From the NCBI GenBank assembly GCA_016285335.1, contig JAEEQO010000116.1:1-9335 (forward strand): DNA of 9,335 bases. The letters run 5' to 3'. Below the pieces are notes generated by a model. That model saw only the letters and a list, made by a program, of their open reading frames with translations, did not search any database and was not told the DNA's origin. The DNA comes from Victivallales bacterium (GTDB lineage Bacteria; Verrucomicrobiota; Lentisphaeria; Victivallales; UBA1829). Numbering within the stretch: position 1 is the first letter of the stretch; every line of letters starts with the position of its first letter. Positions 7,626 through 9,335 of this stretch are shown one piece after another. Both the position numbers and the translations under genes were made by a program.

Positions 7626-7672
7626 CCGCGCGGGCGTCCGATTTTCCGTGTTTGCCGGACGTTTCCGCGCGG
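7626..7672 (-). promoter_or_regulatory. Long GC-rich hairpin in the aconitase-speA gap
   Basis: CCGCGCGG (7626-7633) pairs with CCGCGCGG (7665-7672), and CGTCCG (7635-7640) pairs with CGGACG (7656-7661). A 1-base bulge faces a 3-base bulge, and the loop is 15 bases. The total is 14 base pairs, mostly G-C. It begins about 20 bases after the aconitase stop. No U-tract follows on the minus strand. It may shield the 3' end of the aconitase message, act as a processing site, or pair alternatively with the shorter hairpin downstream. Confidence 0.5.
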
Positions 7673-7692
7673 TTCGTAAGCGTTCCGCCGCC

Positions 7693-9335
7693 TCACTTCA
7701 CGTTCAGGCGGCCTCCCGCGGCCAGAATGACGCGGTCCTCGTCGGACACGTTCAGGTTGAGTTTGATCTGGAAGGATTCGCCGCCGGGCTTCTTCACGGT
7801 GGCGGTGATGACGGATCCCTGCACGGCCTTGCGGAGGTCGGCGATCTCGACGGTGTCCTCCGGGTCGATGCGGTCGTAATCGGCCGGATTCGCGAACGTG
7901 AGCGGCAGGATGCCGAAATTGATCATGTTCGCACGGATGATGCGCTCGATGGCGATGGCGATCACGGCCTTCACGCCGAGGTACATCGGGCAGATGGCGG
8001 CGTGTTCGCGGCTGGAACCCTGGCCGAAGCTGTCGCGGCCGACGACGACGGCCTGGCGGCCGGAATCGCGGACGGCGGATGCGCGTTCGGCGAACGTGGG
8101 CTTGCCGGGGATGTTGGTCTGAGCGAAGACGGCCTTGGCGTACTCGGGGATGTTACTGCGGTATTTGAGGTAAGCGCCCGCGGGCATGATGTCGTCGGTG
8201 GAGGTCTTGTCGCCGGTCTTGATGACCACGACGCCGTCCAGTTTCTCCGGCAGGGGCTTGCAGTTCGGCGGCGCGCCGATCGTGGGCTTGCGGATGATTT
8301 CGACGGACGCCGGATCGTCGGCGGGCGGCAGGATCATGGAGTCGTCGACCGTGAAGGTCTCCGGGTCCTTGAAGACCGGATATTCGAACCCGAGCGCGAG
8401 CGGCGAGGTGAATTCGCCGGTGAGCGCGGCGGCGCAGGCGGTCTCCGGGCTGACCAGATAGGACTGGTCGCCCTTCGTGCCGGAGCGGCCGGGGAAGTTG
8501 CGGTTGAACGTGCGGACCGTGACGGTTCCGTTGGCGGGGCTCTGTCCCTGGCCGATGCAGGGGCCGCAGCCGCATTCGAGGATGCGGGCTCCGGCGGCGA
8601 CGATGTCGGCGAGCTTGCCGTCCGCGGCGAGCATGGTCAGGACCTGGCGGCTGCCGGGCGCGATGTCGAGCGAGACGTTCGGATGCACCTTGCGTCCTTT
8701 GAGCATGCCGGCGACGATGGAGAGGTCGCGGTAGGAGCTGTTCGTGCAGGAGCCGATGATGACCTGGTTGACCTTCATGCCGGAGAGTTCGGCGACGGTC
8801 TTGATGTTGTCCGGGCTGGACGGGCAGGCGGCCATGGGTTCGAGCGTGGAGAGGTCGATGTCGATCACGCGGTCGTATTCGGTGTCGGCGTCGGCCTTGA
8901 GCTCGGTCCAGACGTCGCCGCGTCCCTGCGCCTGAAGGAAGGCGAGGGTGCGTTCGTCGGACGGGAAGACGGATGTGGTCACGCCGAGCTCGGCGCCCAT
9001 GTTCGTGACGGTGGCGCGCTGCGGCACGGAGAGCGTGGCGACGCCGGGGCCGAAATACTCGACCATGCAGCCGACGTTGCCCTTGGTGGTGAGGATGCTC
9101 AGGACCTTCAGGATGATGTCCTTCGCGGCGACCCACGGACGAAGCTCGCCGGTGAGGCGGATGCCGACGACCTTCGGATAGGCGAGGCGGAACGGCTTGC
9201 CGGCCATCGCGAGCGCGACGTCCAGGCCGCCCGCGCCGATCGCCATCATGCCGATGCCGCCGCCGGTCGGGGTGTGGGAGTCGGAGCCGAGCAGGGTCTT
9301 GCCGGGCACGCCGAAGCGTTCCAGGTGGACCTGGT
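7693..9335 (-). CDS. acn: Aconitate hydratase, Aquifex-type (5' end beyond right edge)
   Basis: The visible 546 or so residues include most of an aconitase. They begin within QVHLERFGVPGKTLLGSDSH and continue through GGIGMMAIGAGGLDVA. The three [4Fe-4S] cysteines are present: one in GSCTNSS (codon 8748-8746) and two in CGCGPCIG (codons 8568-8566 and 8559-8557). A linker leads to the C-terminal swivel domain, with KTGDKTSTDDIMPAGAYLKY and GRDSFGQGSSREHAA. Large-subunit-like and swivel parts are fused in one chain, as in the roughly 650-residue Aquifex-type group, so about 100 residues are missing at the N-terminus. It interconverts citrate and isocitrate in the cytoplasm (TCA cycle). Homoaconitase or isopropylmalate isomerase is less likely, because those usually have split subunits. 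The frame remains open through the edge; the GTG at 9309 is internal, not the start. speA follows after 123 bases. Confidence 0.93.
   Translation of the reverse strand, partial: QVHLERFGVPGKTLLGSDSHTPTGGGIGMMAIGAGGLDVALAMAGKPFRLAYPKVVGIRLTGELRPWVAAKDIILKVLSILTTKGNVGCMVEYFGPGVATLSVPQRATVTNMGAELGVTTSVFPSDERTLAFLQAQGRGDVWTELKADADTEYDRVIDIDLSTLEPMAACPSSPDNIKTVAELSGMKVNQVIIGSCTNSSYRDLSIVAGMLKGRKVHPNVSLDIAPGSRQVLTMLAADGKLADIVAAGARILECGCGPCIGQGQSPANGTVTVRTFNRNFPGRSGTKGDQSYLVSPETACAAALTGEFTSPLALGFEYPVFKDPETFTVDDSMILPPADDPASVEIIRKPTIGAPPNCKPLPEKLDGVVVIKTGDKTSTDDIMPAGAYLKYRSNIPEYAKAVFAQTNIPGKPTFAERASAVRDSGRQAVVVGRDSFGQGSSREHAAICPMYLGVKAVIAIAIERIIRANMINFGILPLTFANPADYDRIDPEDTVEIADLRKAVQGSVITATVKKPGGESFQIKLNLNVSDEDRVILAAGGRLNVK

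Overview
The window looks like an ordinary chromosomal segment of a Gram-negative-type bacterium. It carries a DjlA-type inner-membrane J protein, a lipoprotein with Ser at +2 and a secreted Deg-type protease, which all suggest a double membrane. The gene mix is Rex, an Aquifex-type aconitase, biosynthetic arginine decarboxylase, carboxynorspermidine synthase and a Deg9-like protease. It would fit the PVC group (for example Lentisphaerota or relatives), but that is an impression from the gene mix, not a demonstrated placement. I see no rRNA, tRNA, CRISPR, transposase or phage genes.

Layout: (1) 1-659, minus strand: the N-terminal 219 residues of an exported trypsin-fold serine protease of the Deg9-like type, cut by the left edge. 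(2) 786-978, plus strand: two short overlapping reading frames, one Cys/His-rich and one charged and helical, possibly halves of one small protein split by a frameshift. (3) 988-1809, minus: djlA. (4) 1874-3073, minus: a GH5-family glycoside hydrolase lipoprotein with a strong sigma70-type promoter at 3170-3198. (5) 3074-3695: a gene-poor stretch holding that promoter, a second copy of a dispersed repeat also found at 866-895, a pair of 10-bp direct repeats exactly 30 bp apart, and the rex promoter. (6) 3696-4349, plus: rex. (7) 4380-4411: an intrinsic terminator for the minus strand. (8) 4448-5629, 5647-7569 and 7693-9335, all minus: carboxynorspermidine synthase, speA and aconitase. The aconitase runs off the right edge.

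How they work together: transcription on the minus strand runs aconitase, then speA, then carboxynorspermidine synthase, ending at the 4380-4411 hairpin. speA makes agmatine, the precursor of putrescine. The dehydrogenase condenses a diamine with aspartate semialdehyde. The pair therefore marks the alternative (carboxy)spermidine route rather than the S-adenosylmethionine route. The agmatine-hydrolysing and decarboxylating partners are not in the window. Rex converges on this block and would sense NADH/NAD+.

Base composition changes near 3690. rex and everything to its right is GC-rich with strong G/C bias at third codon positions. The djlA and GH5 stretch and the region around the small ORFs are visibly more AT-rich. 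Most genes are recognisable families. The less explained material is the small split ORF, the dispersed repeat, and the leader hairpins before djlA and speA.
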